In this document: positions 1-5,300 of the stretch, one piece after another
How positions within the stretch are numbered: position 1 is the stretch's first letter
Layout of the letters: each line of letters starts with the position of its first letter
Source of the DNA: Sphingomonadales bacterium
GTDB lineage: Bacteria > Pseudomonadota > Alphaproteobacteria > Sphingomonadales > Sphingomonadaceae
Length of the DNA: 5,300 nt
Assembly (NCBI GenBank): GCA_027486275.1
Contig: JAIXPM010000079.1
Coordinates: forward strand, 1-5,300
Direction: 5' to 3'
Program-made: the position numbers and the translations under genes
Notes under the pieces: model-generated
Databases searched by the model: none
Seen by the model: the letters and a program-made list of their open reading frames with translations, nothing else
What the model was told of the DNA's origin: nothing

Positions 1-150
1 CACTACAGCTATTCGGTGGTGCGCGGCTGCGATCGCATCGTGCCGGTGGATATCTATGTGCCCGGTTGCCCGCCCACGGCCGAGGCTTTGCTCTATGGCA
101 TTCTTGCCCTGCAGCGGAAGATCCGCCGCGTCGGCGTGTTTGAACGGTAA
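1..150 (+). CDS. nuoB: NADH-quinone oxidoreductase subunit B, C-terminal end (partial)
   Basis: This is the last 49 codons of NuoB (PSST/20 kDa subunit), cut by the window's left edge. NuoB carries 4Fe-4S cluster N2, the last cluster in the electron chain, and forms the quinone pocket together with NuoD on the cytoplasmic peripheral arm of complex I. The fragment opens [17 protein letters not shown] and continues to [14 protein letters not shown], which is the conserved NuoB C-terminus. The cysteine in VPGCPP (bases 67-69) is the last N2 ligand; the other three lie upstream of the window. The short basic tail [10 protein letters not shown] is ordinary for the family. The TAA at 148-150 is followed after five bases by nuoC. 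Identity is near certain; the start is not visible. Confidence 0.97.
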   Translation, partial: HYSYSVVRGCDRIVPVDIYVPGCPPTAEALLYGILALQRKIRRVGVFER

Positions 151-155
151 GCGAC

Positions 156-803
156 ATGGCAATTGTTGCTCCTGAATTGGGCCGGCACAGCTGGCCGGTG
201 ATGGCCACCCATGATGCGCTGGCAGCGCGGCTTGGCGAGGTGCTGGGCGGTGCCCTGATCGAGGTGATCGAGCATGCCGGCGAGACCACGGCGGTTGTAC
301 AGCGCGAGGCGCTGGTGACGGCGATCACGGCGCTGCGCGATGCGGCTGACCTCAAGTTCAACCAGCTCACCGACATTTGTGGCGCCGATTATCCGGACCG
401 GGCCGAACGCTTCGAGATCGTGATCCACCTGCTGTCGATGACGCACAATCTGCGGCTGCGCGTGAAGCTTTCCACCGATGGCCGCGCGCCGGTGCCGTCG
501 CTGACTGGGCTTTATCCCAACGCCGGCTGGTATGAGCGCGAGACTTGGGATTGTTACGGCGTGATGTTCACCGGCAATCCGGACATGCGGCGCATCCTGA
601 CGGACTATGGTTTCGAAGGCCATCCGTTCCGCAAGGATTTCCCGCTGACCGGCCATGTCGAATTGCGTTGGTCGGAAGAGCATAAGCGGGTGGTGTATGA
701 GCCGGTGAAACTGGCGCAGGATTTCCGCAGCTTTGATTTCCTCAGCCCCTGGGAAGGCACGGATTATGTGCTGCCGGGCGATGAAAAGGCGACTGGCAAA
801 TGA
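156..803 (+). CDS. nuoC: NADH-quinone oxidoreductase subunit C (30 kDa subunit)
   Basis: 215 residues. NuoC is a cofactor-free structural subunit of the complex I peripheral arm that packs against NuoD. The family core is present: [11 protein letters not shown] (70-80), HLLSMTHN (91-98), the 30 kDa signature beginning ERETWD at 127 and running to RRIL at 148, then [10 protein letters not shown] (155-164). Within the signature the residue after ERETWD is Cys133, where I recall Met or another hydrophobic residue as usual. The C-terminus ends with [13 protein letters not shown], the usual lead into NuoD. It is a separate gene, not the NuoCD fusion of Escherichia coli. The ATG at 156 lies five bases after the nuoB stop. 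Met16 (base 201) could be an alternative start, since residues 1-15 are not conserved and neither start has a strong ribosome site. The stop overlaps nuoD by ATGA. Confidence 0.97.
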   Translation: MAIVAPELGRHSWPVMATHDALAARLGEVLGGALIEVIEHAGETTAVVQREALVTAITALRDAADLKFNQLTDICGADYPDRAERFEIVIHLLSMTHNLRLRVKLSTDGRAPVPSLTGLYPNAGWYERETWDCYGVMFTGNPDMRRILTDYGFEGHPFRKDFPLTGHVELRWSEEHKRVVYEPVKLAQDFRSFDFLSPWEGTDYVLPGDEKATGK

Positions 804-2044
804 GCAGCCTGGGTTCTGCCGGTGCCGCGTGGACGGCTGACGACACCACCGACGTGCTGCCCGCCAAGGACGGCAACGAAATCCAGAACTACATGATCAA
901 TTTCGGGCCGCAGCATCCAGCGGCCCATGGCGTGTTGCGGCTGGTGATGGAGCTGGACGGCGAGATCATCGAACGCTGCGATCCGCACATCGGCCTGCTG
1001 CATCGCGGCACCGAGAAATTGATCGAGTACAAGACCTATCTGCAGGCGCTGCCCTATATGGACCGCCTCGATTACGTGTCGCCGATGTGCATGGAGCACA
1101 GCTATGTGCTGGCCATCGAGAAACTGGCGGGCATCGAGGTGCCGTTGCGGGCGAAATATATCCGTACGATGTTTGCGGAAATCACCCGCATTCTCAATCA
1201 CATCCTCAACACCACCGCGCACGCGATGGACGTGGGCGCGATGACGCCCATCCTGTGGCTGTTCGAAGAGCGCGAAAAGCTGATGGAGTTTTACGAGCGC
1301 GTTTCGGGTGCGCGTTTCCATGCCGCCTGGTTCCGCCCCGGCGGCGTGCACCAGGATCTGCCGGCGGGCCTGCTGGACGATGTGCTGGCCTGGTGTGACC
1401 ATTTCCCCAAGGTGCTCGACGAGATGCAGGGCTTGGTGGCCAACAACCGCATCTTCAAGCAGCGCAATGTCGATATCGGCGTGATTTCCAAGGAAGACGC
1501 GATTGCCTGGGGCTTCACGGGCCCGTGCATCCGCGCCAGCGGCGTGGCCTGGGATATCCGCAAGAGCCAGCCGTACGACGCCTATCACCTGATGGATTTC
1601 GACGTGCCGGTGTCGAACGATGGCGACTGTTATGCGCGCTTCATGGTGCGCATGCAGGAAATGCGCGAGAGCCTGAAGATCATCAAGCAGTGCGCCAAGG
1701 AGATGCCGGCGGGCAGCCACATCACCGACAACCGCAAGGTGGCGCCGCCGTCGCGGGGCGAGATGAAGCGCTCGATGGAAGCGCTGATCCACCATTTCAA
1801 GCTCTACACCGAAGGCCTGCACGTGCCGGCCGGCGATGCCTATGTGGCAACCGAAAGCCCCAAGGGCGAATTCGGCATCTACATGGTCGCCGATGGCACC
1901 AACAAGCCGTGGCGCTGCCACATCCGCGCCACCGGCATGGCGCACCTGCAGGCGATGGATTTCCTGTGCAAGGGCCACATGCTGGCCGACGCGCCGGCGG
2001 TGCTGGGGTCCTTGGACATCGTGTTCGGCGAGGTTGACCGGTGA
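800..2044 (+). CDS. nuoD: NADH-quinone oxidoreductase subunit D (49 kDa subunit)
   Basis: 414 residues. NuoD forms most of the quinone-reduction site, next to cluster N2 of NuoB. It is related to the large subunit of NiFe hydrogenases but has no metal centre. Seen: [13 protein letters not shown] (36-48), [12 protein letters not shown] (67-78, the 49 kDa signature), [10 protein letters not shown] (85-94), HAMDVGAM (141-148), [10 protein letters not shown] and the terminal VFGEVDR. By alignment with the bovine subunit, His43 and Tyr92 match the quinone-headgroup residues His59 and Tyr108. Asp144 matches Asp160, and Arg69 matches Arg85, which is dimethylated in mitochondria. The roughly 30-residue N-terminal extension is unconserved, as is usual in alphaproteobacteria. 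AAAAGG at 784-789 is a possible ribosome site ten bases before the ATG. Its start overlaps the nuoC stop (ATGA) and its TGA overlaps the next gene's GTG. Confidence 0.98.
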   Translation: MSSLGSAGAAWTADDTTDVLPAKDGNEIQNYMINFGPQHPAAHGVLRLVMELDGEIIERCDPHIGLLHRGTEKLIEYKTYLQALPYMDRLDYVSPMCMEHSYVLAIEKLAGIEVPLRAKYIRTMFAEITRILNHILNTTAHAMDVGAMTPILWLFEEREKLMEFYERVSGARFHAAWFRPGGVHQDLPAGLLDDVLAWCDHFPKVLDEMQGLVANNRIFKQRNVDIGVISKEDAIAWGFTGPCIRASGVAWDIRKSQPYDAYHLMDFDVPVSNDGDCYARFMVRMQEMRESLKIIKQCAKEMPAGSHITDNRKVAPPSRGEMKRSMEALIHHFKLYTEGLHVPAGDAYVATESPKGEFGIYMVADGTNKPWRCHIRATGMAHLQAMDFLCKGHMLADAPAVLGSLDIVFGEVDR

Positions 2045-2048
2045 GCGA
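2038..2048 (+). repeat. Direct repeat, left copy, at the nuoD end
   Basis: CCGGTGAGCGA spans the nuoD stop and the start of the small membrane protein gene. An identical 11-base copy lies at 2543-2553. The bases just outside differ at both ends. Confidence 0.6.
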
Positions 2049-2220
2049 GAAGGGCAAGCTTCTGGCCGTGGCGGCCCTGGGCGCTGCGGTGATCGCGGCC
2101 ACCGGCTTTGCGGCGGCGCAGCTGTGGGGCGAAGGCGCCGGCATGCCGATCGTGGCGCTTGGCGCGACTTTGTGGACGGCGGTATTCGTGCGCTGGTCGG
2201 CCAGGCGGCGCCCCTCATGA
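2041..2220 (+). CDS. Small predicted two-helix membrane protein, unknown function
   Basis: A 59-residue reading frame that fills the space between nuoD and the SnoaL-like gene with no bases to spare. It starts at GTG 2041, sharing GTGA with the nuoD stop, and its TGA (2218-2220) overlaps the next ATG as ATGA. GCGAGG at 2028-2033 is a good ribosome site seven bases before the GTG. The protein begins [10 protein letters not shown]. It has one hydrophobic stretch at about 6-27, rich in Ala and Gly, a short break holding GEGAG, and a second at about 35-51 ([16 protein letters not shown]), then a basic tail (RWSARRRPS). Positive charges at both ends suggest both termini are cytoplasmic, making a hairpin in the inner membrane. 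No motif or named family is recognised. Its position suggests, without proving, a link to complex I such as assembly, membrane docking or an accessory subunit. Unnamed reading frames within nuo operons are known in Paracoccus and Rhodobacter. Confidence 0.8.
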   Translation: MSEKGKLLAVAALGAAVIAATGFAAAQLWGEGAGMPIVALGATLWTAVFVRWSARRRPS

Positions 2221-2549
2221 ATAAGCTTGCCATCGCCGAGGCCATGATCGCGCATTACAACGCGCAGGATGCTGATGCCTATGTGGCGCTGATGAGCGAT
2301 GATGCGGTGGAAGCCGGCTATCGCGGGGCGGTGTTGCGGGATGGGAAAGAGGGCGTGCGTTCCGGCCTGAAGGCGATGTTCGCCCAGTTCCCGGAAAACC
2401 GCGCAGAGATCATCACCGGCTATGAACTGGGCCCGTTCGCTGTGCTGCACGAGAAGGTGTGGCGCACGAATGCGGGCGAGCCGTTCGAGGTGATGAGCGT
2501 CTATAGTTTCGACGGCGACAAGTGCAGCCGCGTGGAGTTCATCCGGTGA
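2217..2549 (+). CDS. SnoaL/NTF2-like fold protein, unknown role
   Basis: 110 residues, predicted cytoplasmic, with no signal peptide or membrane segment. The layout fits the NTF2-like superfamily, SnoaL-like branch. An N-terminal helix carries the typical AEAMIAHYNAQDADAYVALM (8-26 core), followed by the acidic turn SDDAV and the short loop LRDGKEGVRSGLKAMFAQFP (40-59). Strands then follow at AEIITGYELG and FAVLHEKVW, and the chain closes with [16 protein letters not shown] (95-110), the family's usual last strand. These folds are small alpha-plus-beta cones, often dimeric, used as isomerases, hydrolases, binding proteins or scaffolds. No catalytic set can be assigned; His78-Glu79 on the strand lining the pocket are candidates only. 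The ATG shares ATGA with the upstream stop, and the TGA shares GTGA with nuoE. Coupling to nuoE suggests expression with complex I. Fold confidence is good; the function is unknown. Confidence 0.85.
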   Translation: MNKLAIAEAMIAHYNAQDADAYVALMSDDAVEAGYRGAVLRDGKEGVRSGLKAMFAQFPENRAEIITGYELGPFAVLHEKVWRTNAGEPFEVMSVYSFDGDKCSRVEFIR

Positions 2550-2553
2550 GCGA
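2543..2553 (+). repeat. Direct repeat, right copy, at the nuoE start
   Basis: CCGGTGAGCGA spans the stop of the SnoaL-like gene and the GTG start of nuoE, matching 2038-2048 exactly. The two copies bracket the two small genes. Part of the match is forced by the shared Arg-stop over GTG-Ser overlap design. Confidence 0.6.
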
Positions 2554-3139
2554 TTTTTCCGATTTCAACTGGACCGCCGAGAATGCCGCCGAAGCGCAGC
2601 GCCTGATTGGCCTTTATCCGCCCGGTCGGCAGGCCAGCGCCATCATGCCGCTGTTGTGGTTGGCGCAATATCAGGTGCGGGACATGACGGGCGTGGCCTG
2701 GCTGCCAGTGCCGGTGATCGAGTTTGTCGCGAACCAAATCGGCATGCCCTATATCCGCGCTTACGAGGTCGTCAGCTTCTACACCATGTACAATCTGAAG
2801 CCCGTCGGCCGCTTCCACGTGCAGGTGTGTGGCACGACGCCCTGCATGTTGCGCGGTTCGGACGACATCATGAAGGCCTGCAAGGACAAGGGGATGGCCA
2901 AGGGCGCCACCACGGCGGACGGCCTGTTCACCCTGACCGAAGTGGAATGCCTGGGCGCCTGCGCCAATGCGCCGATGGTGCAGATCAACGATCACAATTA
3001 TGAAGACCTGACCTACGCCAGCATGACCGCCATCCTGGACATGCTGGCGCGCGGGGAAGAGCCCACGGTGGGCAGCCAGATCGGCCGCACCGCCTCGTGC
3101 CCCGAAGCTGGTCCAACGACGTTGCAGGAGATGGTATGA
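2546..3139 (+). CDS. nuoE: NADH-quinone oxidoreductase subunit E (24 kDa subunit)
   Basis: 197 residues. NuoE is a thioredoxin-fold subunit of the NADH-dehydrogenase module; it binds the 2Fe-2S cluster N1a next to the FMN of NuoF. The four ligands are visible as Cys95 and Cys100 ([11 protein letters not shown]) and Cys135 and Cys139 ([11 protein letters not shown]). The helical N-terminal region includes [10 protein letters not shown] (53-62) and [17 protein letters not shown] (73-89), which are strongly conserved. The tail [15 protein letters not shown] is typical of alphaproteobacterial forms. The GTG at 2546 is chosen because GGAG lies at 2534-2537 with eight bases of spacing and because it forms a GTGA overlap with the upstream stop. 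A GTG eight codons earlier (2522) has no ribosome site and would overlap the preceding gene further. The N-terminus is somewhat shorter than the sphingomonad forms I recall. The stop overlaps nuoF by ATGA. Confidence 0.97.
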   Translation: MSDFSDFNWTAENAAEAQRLIGLYPPGRQASAIMPLLWLAQYQVRDMTGVAWLPVPVIEFVANQIGMPYIRAYEVVSFYTMYNLKPVGRFHVQVCGTTPCMLRGSDDIMKACKDKGMAKGATTADGLFTLTEVECLGACANAPMVQINDHNYEDLTYASMTAILDMLARGEEPTVGSQIGRTASCPEAGPTTLQEMV

Positions 3140-4446
3140 TGCTGGCCGACAAGGATCGCATCTTCACCAACCTCTATGGCTTCCAGCCGTGGAATCTTGA
3201 AGCGGCGCGCACGCGCGGCGATTGGGCCGACACCAAGGATCTGATGAGCGTTGGCCCCGATGGGTTGATCGACGCGGTGAAGGCCAGCGGCCTGCGCGGG
3301 CGCGGCGGCGCGGGGTTCCCGACCGGCATGAAGTGGAGCTTCATGCCCAAGACGCCGAACCCGGACCGGCCGAGCTATCTGGTCATCAACGCCGATGAAT
3401 CCGAACCCGGCAGCTGCAAGGATCGCGAGATCATTCGCCATGATCCGCACAAGCTGATCGAAGGCGCGCTGATCGCCGGCTTTGCCATGCGCGCGCGTGC
3501 GGCCTTCATCTATATCCGCGGCGAATATATCGCCGAGGCCAAGGTGCTGATGACCGCCGTGCAGGAGGCTTATGCCGCCGGCCTGATCGGCAAGAACGCC
3601 TGCGGCACCGGTTATGATTTCGATGTTGTCGTCCATCGCGGCGGCGGCGCGTATATCTGCGGCGAAGAAACCGCGATGATCGAAAGCCTGGAAGGCAAGA
3701 AGGGCCAGCCGCGCCTGAAGCCGCCGTTCCCGGCCGGCGCTGGCCTGTATGGCAACCCGACAACGGTGAACAATGTCGAATCCATCGCCGTGGTGCCGAC
3801 CATCCTGCGCCGTGGCCCGGAATGGTTCGCCGCCATCGGCCGGCCCAAGAATGAAGGCACCAAGCTGTTCCAGATCAGCGGCCATGTGAACCGGCCCTGC
3901 GTGGTGGAAGAAGCCATGGGCCTGCCGTTCCGTGAACTGATCGACACGCATTGCGGCGGCATCCGCGGCGGGTGGGACAATCTGCTGGCGGTGATCCCTG
4001 GTGGTTCTTCGGTGCCGCTGGTGCCGGCGCACCAGATCATGGAAGCGCCGATGGATTTCGATGGCCTGCGCGATCTGAAATCCGGCCTGGGCACCGCTGC
4101 TGTGATCGTGATGGACAAGTCCACCGACATCGTGCGGGCGATTGCGCGGCTTTCGTACTTCTACAAGCATGAAAGCTGCGGCCAGTGCACGCCGTGCCGC
4201 GAAGGCACCGGCTGGATGTGGCGGGTGATGGAACGGCTGGTGACGGGTGATGCCGAACCGCACGAGATCGACATGCTGCTGGAAGTGACCACGCAGGTTG
4301 AAGGCCACACCATCTGCGCGCTTGGCGACGCCGCGGCCTGGCCGATCCAGGGCCTGATCCGCCATTTCCGGCCGGAGATCGAAGCGCGGATTGCGAAGCG
4401 CAAGGGCTTCATCCAGGTGCCGAACATGGGGATCGCGGCGGAGTAG
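3136..4446 (+). CDS. nuoF: NADH-quinone oxidoreductase subunit F (51 kDa subunit)
   Basis: 436 residues, close to the usual length. NuoF is the entry point of complex I: it oxidises NADH with FMN and passes electrons to 4Fe-4S cluster N3. Seen: the glycine-rich loop [16 protein letters not shown] (52-67), INADESEPG (84-92) for FMN, the first 51 kDa signature around [13 protein letters not shown] (172-184) with the Glu177-Glu178 pair, and SGHVNRPC (248-255). [11 protein letters not shown] (285-295) and the N3 ligands Cys348, Cys351 and Cys354 ([12 protein letters not shown]) plus Cys394 (HTICALGD) follow. The signature has Gly170 where I recall Ala or Met. Two tandem ATG codons (3136 and 3139) follow AGGAG at 3126-3130; the first gives the ATGA overlap with nuoE, the second the better eight-base spacing. 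An in-frame upstream extension to 3097 lies inside nuoE and is not used. No gene overlaps the stop. Confidence 0.98.
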   Translation: MMLADKDRIFTNLYGFQPWNLEAARTRGDWADTKDLMSVGPDGLIDAVKASGLRGRGGAGFPTGMKWSFMPKTPNPDRPSYLVINADESEPGSCKDREIIRHDPHKLIEGALIAGFAMRARAAFIYIRGEYIAEAKVLMTAVQEAYAAGLIGKNACGTGYDFDVVVHRGGGAYICGEETAMIESLEGKKGQPRLKPPFPAGAGLYGNPTTVNNVESIAVVPTILRRGPEWFAAIGRPKNEGTKLFQISGHVNRPCVVEEAMGLPFRELIDTHCGGIRGGWDNLLAVIPGGSSVPLVPAHQIMEAPMDFDGLRDLKSGLGTAAVIVMDKSTDIVRAIARLSYFYKHESCGQCTPCREGTGWMWRVMERLVTGDAEPHEIDMLLEVTTQVEGHTICALGDAAAWPIQGLIRHFRPEIEARIAKRKGFIQVPNMGIAAE

Positions 4447-4502
4447 CAGCTATCATCCGCCAGGCCTCAGTCGCCAAGGGCGTATGCTGCCAGCCATTGT
4501 TA

Positions 4503-4520
4503 CTTGCTACCAGTGGCAAG
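4503..4520 (+). other. Short hairpin in the nuoF-downstream gap
   Basis: CTTGCTA (4503-4509) can pair with TGGCAAG (4514-4520) around a CCAG loop, giving seven pairs including one T-G pair. It lies 57 bases after the nuoF stop. No run of T follows, so it does not look like a classic intrinsic terminator. It could slow decay of the upstream transcript or be chance. Confidence 0.3.
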
Positions 4521-4534
4521 CCGTCTGTGCGGTG

Positions 4535-4564
4535 TTGACTCCTGCCGCCGGCCATCCGAACACT
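4535..4564 (+). promoter_or_regulatory. Possible promoter for the secreted-protein gene
   Basis: TTGACT (4535-4540) is a good -35 hexamer. AACACT (4559-4564), 18 bases further on, matches a TATAAT box at only three of six positions. It sits just before a strong ribosome site and after the nuo coupling ends, which fits separate transcription of the next gene. The weak -10 keeps this tentative. Confidence 0.28.
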
Positions 4565-4578
4565 CCGCCGAGTGGATC

Positions 4579-4584
4579 AGGAGG
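4579..4584 (+). promoter_or_regulatory. Strong ribosome binding site that sets the start at 4593
   Basis: AGGAGG is the full Shine-Dalgarno core, eight bases before the ATG at 4593. It rules out the in-frame GTG at 4572, which lies upstream of it, and is the clearest ribosome site in the window. The nuo genes rely instead on weaker sites plus stop/start overlap. Confidence 0.8.
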
Positions 4585-4592
4585 CTCGCTTG

Positions 4593-5222
4593 ATGCATCG
4601 CGTTACCATCGTGGCCGCAGCTTTGGCTGTCGCCTGCCTTGCTGTGCCAAGCGCCGCGCAATCGAAGAATTTTGCCGAGGATGCTGTGGCGCGGCGCCGG
4701 GCCGATGCGGAATCAGTGAACAAGATGATTGACTGCGCTGTTCGCAGCAGGGCGCAGGATGTGGCGACGTGGGTATTGGCGATTGACGGGCCGCCAGAAT
4801 GGCCAAAGCCGGTTATGAAGGCGCTGCAAGCCTGTCTATCTGTCAACCAGCGCAGCTCCTTGATCCGTATGCAGGCCAGTGTTTCGCGCGGCCTGTTCGG
4901 CATGGGCTTCGTGCGCCATCCGGAGCGACTGCCTGACGTCTTGGTGGTGCCGCCGCTGCCGGTGCCGCCCACCAGCGATTTTGCCATTGTGGCCAGCGTT
5001 TCTGCGTGCATCGTGACTGCGGACCCGGCCGCGGCGCGACGGTTTGCCGAGGCGATATCGGGATTGCCCGAAGAACGGGAGGCCTTTGCCGCGATCGAAC
5101 CCATCGCTTCTGGCTGCATTGCGCCTTGGCCGAAACTGTCGATCAACGGGCCGTTGTTGCGGGCCGGGCTTGGCTTTGCCCTGTTCCGGGCGGTTGCAAC
5201 CCAGTCGTTGCCCAAGCCCTGA
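4593..5222 (+). CDS. Predicted secreted protein with four cysteines and a duplicated unit, unknown function
   Basis: 209 residues, not a recognised named family. The N-terminus is a Sec signal peptide: MHR, a hydrophobic core VTIVAAALAVACLAV, then PSAA, with likely cleavage after Ala22. Cys15 lies inside the hydrophobic core without a good lipobox, so a lipoprotein is unlikely. The mature part has four cysteines (48, 81, 139, 175). Residues 42-108 and 133-199 look like two diverged copies of one unit: each has C-x-V, then AI-x-G-x-PE exactly 15 residues after the Cys, a second Cys, and later a GL pair with a Phe six residues on. A proline-rich linker (VVPPLPVPPTS, 118-128) separates them. I recall similar Cys-flanked units in unnamed sphingomonad secreted proteins, unverified. 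Disulfides within each unit are plausible in the periplasm. It stands where nuoG is often found but shows nothing of NuoG, and no redox cofactor motif is evident. Confidence 0.82.
   Translation: MHRVTIVAAALAVACLAVPSAAQSKNFAEDAVARRRADAESVNKMIDCAVRSRAQDVATWVLAIDGPPEWPKPVMKALQACLSVNQRSSLIRMQASVSRGLFGMGFVRHPERLPDVLVVPPLPVPPTSDFAIVASVSACIVTADPAAARRFAEAISGLPEEREAFAAIEPIASGCIAPWPKLSINGPLLRAGLGFALFRAVATQSLPKP
4716..5189 (+). repeat. Internal protein-level duplication (two units) in the secreted protein
   Basis: Unit 1 is 4716-4916 (residues 42-108) and unit 2 is 4989-5189 (residues 133-199). Cys48 aligns with Cys139, Val50 with Val141, and Ala63-Ile64-x-Gly66-x-Pro68-Glu69 with Ala154-Ile155-x-Gly157-x-Pro159-Glu160, all without gaps. 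Cys81 then aligns with Cys175 after a three-residue gap, Gly100-Leu101 with Gly192-Leu193 and Phe106 with Phe198. The similarity is visible in protein, not obviously in DNA, so the duplication would be old. Confidence 0.5.
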
Positions 5223-5300
5223 ATTCCTGCCCTTTCCACTGGCCTTTTCGCACCGTTTCCCCTAATCCGGATGGGCATCTGAAGTACGCCTGAAAGAGCC
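5223..5300 (+). other. Non-coding tail, possible leader of the next gene
   Basis: No convincing gene, terminator or promoter is seen here. The first half is pyrimidine-rich. The last bases hold GAAAGAG (5292-5298), which could act as a ribosome site for a gene starting just beyond the window; nuoG is the obvious candidate by operon order, but this is not visible. Confidence 0.3.

Noticed and set aside
1836..2216. Upstream extension of the SnoaL-like frame into nuoD
   Set aside because: It only reads nuoD out of frame as a low-complexity Arg/Pro/Ala-rich stretch; the real start is the ATG at 2217 in the ATGA overlap.
764..2245. Long minus-strand reading frame opposite nuoD (493 codons)
   Set aside because: It is a shadow of nuoD in GC-rich DNA: low-complexity His/Ala/Arg-rich translation with no family motif, opposite a certain gene.
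2522..2545. Earlier GTG start for nuoE at 2522
   Set aside because: No ribosome site precedes it, whereas GTG 2546 has GGAG at correct spacing and the same overlap pattern as its neighbours.
3013..4365. Long minus-strand reading frame opposite nuoF (450 codons)
   Set aside because: Shadow of the strongly conserved nuoF; the translation has no recognisable domain.
4572..4592. Earlier GTG start for the secreted protein at 4572
   Set aside because: The AGGAGG site lies downstream of it, and the added residues (MDQEARL) would put acidic charge before the signal peptide.
4603..4638. Possible lipoprotein signal (Cys15) in the secreted protein
   Set aside because: The residues before Cys15 (AVA) are not a good lipobox and hydrophobic residues continue after it; the PSAA site fits ordinary signal-peptide cleavage better.
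4577..5278. Minus-strand reading frame opposite the secreted-protein gene (233 codons)
   Set aside because: The plus-strand frame has a full AGGAGG site, a signal peptide and an internal duplication; the minus-strand product has none of these.
5270..5281. Small inverted repeat GATGGGCATC near the right edge
   Set aside because: Four pairs with a two-base loop is too small to fold or to be more than chance.
5006..5293. Plus-strand frame at the right edge (95 codons)
   Set aside because: It overlaps the secreted-protein gene in another frame, has no ribosome site and no recognisable sequence.

Overview
The window is a piece of a GC-rich bacterial nuo operon encoding the peripheral arm of respiratory complex I (proton-pumping NADH:quinone oxidoreductase). 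The NuoD, NuoE and NuoF sequences closely resemble alphaproteobacterial and mitochondrial subunits: NuoD ends in VFGEVDR as the mitochondrial 49 kDa subunit does, and NuoC and NuoD are separate rather than fused. The wording of NuoE and NuoF, as I remember those families, points to a sphingomonad (order Sphingomonadales). That placement is an inference from recall; no search was run.

Layout, all on the + strand: the 3' end of nuoB (1-150), nuoC (156-803), nuoD (800-2044), a 59-residue predicted membrane hairpin protein (2041-2220), a 110-residue SnoaL/NTF2-like protein (2217-2549), nuoE (2546-3139) and nuoF (3136-4446). A 146-base gap follows, then a 209-residue predicted secreted protein (4593-5222) and a 78-base tail with no gene. 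nuoG, which commonly follows nuoF, is not in the window; the secreted-protein gene occupies that position.

From nuoC to nuoF, every one of the five gene junctions is a 4-base stop/start overlap (ATGA or GTGA), so the run reads as one translationally coupled unit. NuoB, C and D form the quinone-reducing module that carries cluster N2. NuoE and NuoF are two of the three subunits of the NADH-oxidising module (FMN, N3, N1a). All expected cofactor ligands are present in the parts visible here.

The parts that are not textbook complex I are the two small coupled genes between nuoD and nuoE, which are bracketed by an 11-base perfect direct repeat at the two junctions, and the secreted four-cysteine protein after nuoF, which appears to be built from two diverged copies of one unit. 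No RNA genes, CRISPR arrays, insertion sequences or phage features were seen.
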